Positions 5,693 to 7,921 of a stretch of 7,921 nt of DNA are shown piece by piece. Each line of letters opens with the position of its first letter. Within the stretch, counting starts at the first letter, position 1. A program made the position numbers and the translations under genes. The notes beneath the pieces are model-generated. The model searched no databases, was not told the origin of the DNA, and was given only the letters and a program-made list of their open reading frames with translations. The stretch covers positions 1-7,921 of the forward strand of contig DAOVIO010000177.1 in assembly GCA_030673645.1 (NCBI GenBank), given 5' to 3'. This stretch comes from JAGLSB01 sp023135955. Lineage in GTDB: Bacteria; Bacteroidota; Bacteroidia; Bacteroidales; GCA-2748055.

Positions 5693-7618
5693 TTAGAGTC
5701 CCAACATTTCCGGTCCTTGTTCGAAAACAATATCAACAGGAATAGAAAGTTCATTCAAGCGACTCAAATCACTTTGAAGTTGTGTCCTGATAAAGCCTTT
5801 TTCTTCAATGAATTTTCCTGCTTTTTCATAATCACCTAAGCCTTGTATCGCAATGATTTCATTTGTGAGACTTAACATTGCGGTTTTCATTTTATCAAAA
5901 TCCACTTTATAAGTTCCTGAAATTTCGTTCTTTGTAAAAGCACCAGTTTCCTGGAAATAATAGAAACGCATCATATTTGCTTTTCCATGAGCAGAAGCAT
6001 CACCAAAACGTACTGAGCGGAATATACTAGTCATAAAAGTTACGTAGTTTGTCATTAGATCCTTTTCTCCCAGCTCACCCATTTCAGCAAGTTTGGTTAC
6101 AATATACAGACCAAGTATGTCAGCTTTCCCTTCTTCAATCGAGGAGTAATTATCCTTTAAAGCTTCACGAACAGAACCATTTCCGTTTATAGTGTAATCC
6201 AATCCAAGTCCGTGTGCTACTTCATGAAACATAATGTTTTCAAAAAATGCATCAAAATCAATATATTGACGTTGGCTTTCGTCTATTAGTACATTCGAAA
6301 TAGGAACTAGTATTTTTTCAAACTTAGCTTGAATGGAATTTTTCAATTGTAATTTTCTACTTCCATATTTTGCTCTTACCATTGGATCGTTAGGCAGATT
6401 AATTGCAATAGTTTTACTCCCGGCATTGCAATCGCCAGAATAATATACCGCATCATAAACGTTCAGATCAGATCCTGTACCAGGTGTTTCAGTCTTAAAT
6501 CGGGCTTCAACAGGCAGTTCCTTTTGAAGCATAGGAAGCAGGCTTGTTAACTTACTCAGTTTTTCACTCCATTGAGGATCTTTTATGAGGATAAATGATT
6601 CATGAGCCGCTTTATAATTAAAAAGATGGTCTTCGTAATTCTCTATTGGTCCAACTACGAAGTCAATTTTATTATTTTTCATCTCCATCCAGGCAACATC
6701 ACTTTCATAATAATCGTCGGTTAGAAAAGCAGCAGACCTTTTTTCAAGATAAGATTTAAATCCTTCATCTTCAGCAAGAGCAGCTGCTTCCAATAATAAT
6801 GCAGATGCAATCTCTATTTTTTCTTTAAAGAACTCATGATAAAATATTGATTTTAAATCACCTTCAGGAGTTCTTCTAATAACTGTATATAGATTTGTTT
6901 TATCCGGACAATCAAAAGCTTCAAACTCCTCATAACTAATATCTTTTGGGTAGAAGTTGGCTCCTGCAGGTTTTTCTCCAAATTGAGATAAAAAGGCTTT
7001 ATTGTCATTAAGCCTTTCCCATGGACCATAGTTGATAGCATACAAGCTACGTAAAACCGGATTATCTGTAGTTTCCATTAGTTGATTTTTGTCACCATAG
7101 GCTTCAATCCAAAAAATATCATTCATAATATATGCCACTTTGAACAATATTTTGAGCATTTGATGCTGATTCTCAGACAAATGCTCAATATTTGATTCCA
7201 ATGGGACTGATATAAAGGAATTCAATTTATTTTCAAGAATCCTTTCATCTGAAAAAAGAGAAATATTTGTAGTTCCATCTTCATGAAGAAGAATTAACTC
7301 TTCATTTTTCTTAATATATTTAAATCTCAAAATGCTTTTTTCTCCTTCAAGTGTTCTTTCTACGCTTAATAGAACAAAATCATCATTGTCATCTTCAATA
7401 ATAAAAGTAAATACTTCATTTTGAAAGAATAACTGACTTTGTTCGATTCTTGCTGTTATAGCAGATGCAGGCTCAATCTGAATATTTCCATCTTCATCAA
7501 TTATTTCTGAAGCTGGATAGATTCCTGAGAATGAATGGTTAAGATAGCTGTATTTGTCAGATTTACAGGATGATATCAAGATAGTAATACCTAATAAAAT
7601 TAAGGGTAGATTTTTCAT
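5693..7618 (-). CDS. Dipeptidyl peptidase III-like (M49) zinc metallopeptidase, lipoprotein
   Basis: A 641-residue protein with a lipoprotein signal peptide: hydrophobic 4-15, lipobox ISSC, lipidated Cys18. It is therefore expected outside the cytoplasm. Residues of about 20-140 form a divergent N-terminal region without a recognised motif. The M49-like core follows: YGPWERLNDNKAF (197-209), KPAGANFYPKDIS (216-228), NAGSKTIAINLPNDP (398-412) and the zinc site FHEVAHGLG (464-472; His465, Glu466, His469). The second site, EEGKAD (495-500), supplies another Glu as zinc ligand. A later block, RFGDASAHGKANMM (537-550), is also typical. The classical eukaryotic M49 site is HExxxH (HELLGH); here it is the shorter HExxH. 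The predicted activity is zinc-dependent removal of dipeptides or short-peptide cleavage; substrate unknown. It is a single gene with about 88 bases between its stop and the antitoxin start, on the same strand. Confidence 0.9.
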   Translation of the reverse strand: MKNLPLILLGITILISSCKSDKYSYLNHSFSGIYPASEIIDEDGNIQIEPASAITARIEQSQLFFQNEVFTFIIEDDNDDFVLLSVERTLEGEKSILRFKYIKKNEELILLHEDGTTNISLFSDERILENKLNSFISVPLESNIEHLSENQHQMLKILFKVAYIMNDIFWIEAYGDKNQLMETTDNPVLRSLYAINYGPWERLNDNKAFLSQFGEKPAGANFYPKDISYEEFEAFDCPDKTNLYTVIRRTPEGDLKSIFYHEFFKEKIEIASALLLEAAALAEDEGFKSYLEKRSAAFLTDDYYESDVAWMEMKNNKIDFVVGPIENYEDHLFNYKAAHESFILIKDPQWSEKLSKLTSLLPMLQKELPVEARFKTETPGTGSDLNVYDAVYYSGDCNAGSKTIAINLPNDPMVRAKYGSRKLQLKNSIQAKFEKILVPISNVLIDESQRQYIDFDAFFENIMFHEVAHGLGLDYTINGNGSVREALKDNYSSIEEGKADILGLYIVTKLAEMGELGEKDLMTNYVTFMTSIFRSVRFGDASAHGKANMMRFYYFQETGAFTKNEISGTYKVDFDKMKTAMLSLTNEIIAIQGLGDYEKAGKFIEEKGFIRTQLQSDLSRLNELSIPVDIVFEQGPEMLGL

Positions 7619-7753
7619 GATCAGAGGATTATTTTATATTCTTCGAAAATATAACAAAAGCAGCTCATAATGAAGCAAATGCGATGTTATTTTTTATAGA
7701 GATTATTTGTTTGAGCAGTATTTAGAGTTGGATATATTTTAAGAGTATAAATA
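7619..7753. other. Intergenic region upstream of the M49 gene, no gene seen
   Basis: Apart from the possible promoter at 7646-7679, this AT-rich stretch has no coding frame of note and no clear RNA gene. It leads into the palindromic cluster that fills the rest of the window. Confidence 0.6.
7646..7679 (-). promoter_or_regulatory. Possible promoter of the M49 peptidase gene
   Basis: On the minus strand TTTG (7676-7679) is followed after 22 bases by TATATTTT (7646-7653), which matches TAnnTTTG except at the last base. The -7 box lies 27 bases before the ATG. The spacing equals that of the candidate peroxiredoxin promoter. The match is imperfect and unsupported by experiment. Confidence 0.35.
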
Positions 7754-7772
7754 CTTGGGACGATGTCCCAAG
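7754..7772. repeat. Perfect 8-bp hairpin CTTGGGAC/GTCCCAAG
   Basis: CTTGGGACGATGTCCCAAG has two perfectly complementary 8-base arms around a GAT loop. It is GC-richer than its surroundings and begins the palindromic cluster at the right edge. It could be an intrinsic structure of a dispersed repeat or a transcript end, but no U-tract follows on either strand. Confidence 0.75.
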
Positions 7773-7782
7773 GTCTGATATG

Positions 7783-7921
7783 TCAGGCTTTCAGCCTGAA
7801 TAGTGTATAGATGAATTTGCAAACTGATTCATCTATTAGAACTCTTCAGGCGGAATATAGTGGATTTATGAATTTGAAAACCGTCTTAGCTATTAGAACT
7901 CTTCAGGCTGAAGGCCTGAAA
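7783..7921. repeat. Palindrome-bounded repeat element with inverted ends (may continue past the window)
   Basis: The left end TCAGGCTTTCAGCCTGA (7783-7799) is itself a hairpin (7-bp arms, TTC loop). The right end, TTCAGGCTGAAGGCCTGAA (7902-7920), is also a hairpin (7-bp arms, 5-base loop). The right end is the reverse complement of the left end with one mismatch over 18 bases, so the two form terminal inverted repeats about 100 bp apart. Between them lies a tandem duplication with a 57-bp period. No open reading frame is present. The structure resembles REP/MITE-type non-autonomous repeats, but no mobility gene is in view. Confidence 0.65.
7802..7912. repeat. Two-copy direct repeat, 57-bp period
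   Basis: Copy A (7802-7855) and copy B (7859-7912) match at about 44 of 54 aligned bases, including the identical 19-mer CTATTAGAACTCTTCAGGC at 7833-7851 and 7890-7908. Copy A also contains a perfect 9-bp inverted repeat, TAGATGAAT (7808-7816) with ATTCATCTA (7827-7835), which is broken in copy B. Confidence 0.75.

Noticed and set aside
5653..5698. Small inverted repeats AAGTG/CACTT and CTCTAAA/TTTAGAG after the M49 gene, possible terminator
   Set aside because: Short AT-rich stems, one with a 16-base loop that includes the stop codon, and no U-tract on the minus strand.
6853..7041. Minus-strand 62-codon open frame inside the M49 gene
   Set aside because: It is an alternative frame over the conserved YGPWERLNDNKAF and KPAGANFYP region of the peptidase.

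Overview
The window comes from an AT-rich bacterium that is very probably a member of the Bacteroidota. The grounds are a LytS-type kinase paired with a LytTR regulator, two lipoprotein signal peptides ending in SSC, promoter-like TAnnTTTG boxes, almost no Shine-Dalgarno sequences, and a peroxiredoxin with the acidic loop I associate with this phylum. No rRNA, tRNA, CRISPR array, transposase or phage gene was seen. The genus cannot be named from sequence alone.

Layout. Positions 111-2593 (+) hold a tight, overlapping operon: a lipoprotein of unknown function, a membrane sensor histidine kinase, and a LytTR response regulator. A 143-bp convergent gap follows, containing a dyad-symmetric array of about 10-bp units (2621-2704). 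Positions 2737-4062 (-) encode TilS, the tRNA-Ile lysidine synthetase. The 248-bp gap upstream of tilS holds a five-copy minisatellite (4105-4257) and a hairpin with short GTTTC heptads. Positions 4311-4952 (-) encode a 2-Cys peroxiredoxin; a 7-1-7 palindrome overlaps its presumed promoter. Positions 5065-5605 (-) hold an antitoxin-toxin pair of the RelE/ParE type. Positions 5693-7618 (-) encode a lipoprotein version of a dipeptidyl peptidase III-like (M49) zinc peptidase. The last 300 bp hold no gene but contain a cluster of palindromes and a 57-bp tandem duplication that runs to the window edge.

How it works together. The first three genes look like one signalling unit: an envelope lipoprotein co-translated with a kinase and its transcription factor, possibly sensor accessory or target. 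tilS and the peroxiredoxin are housekeeping functions, and the TA pair is a small accessory module. The M49 lipoprotein places a peptidase fold usually thought of as cytosolic in the cell envelope. The most unusual non-coding content is the three unrelated repeat structures, each in a different intergenic gap.

There is no strong evidence for a wholly new multi-gene system. The best leads are the lipoprotein-LytS-LytTR unit, the envelope M49 peptidase with a HExxH site, and the repeat elements.
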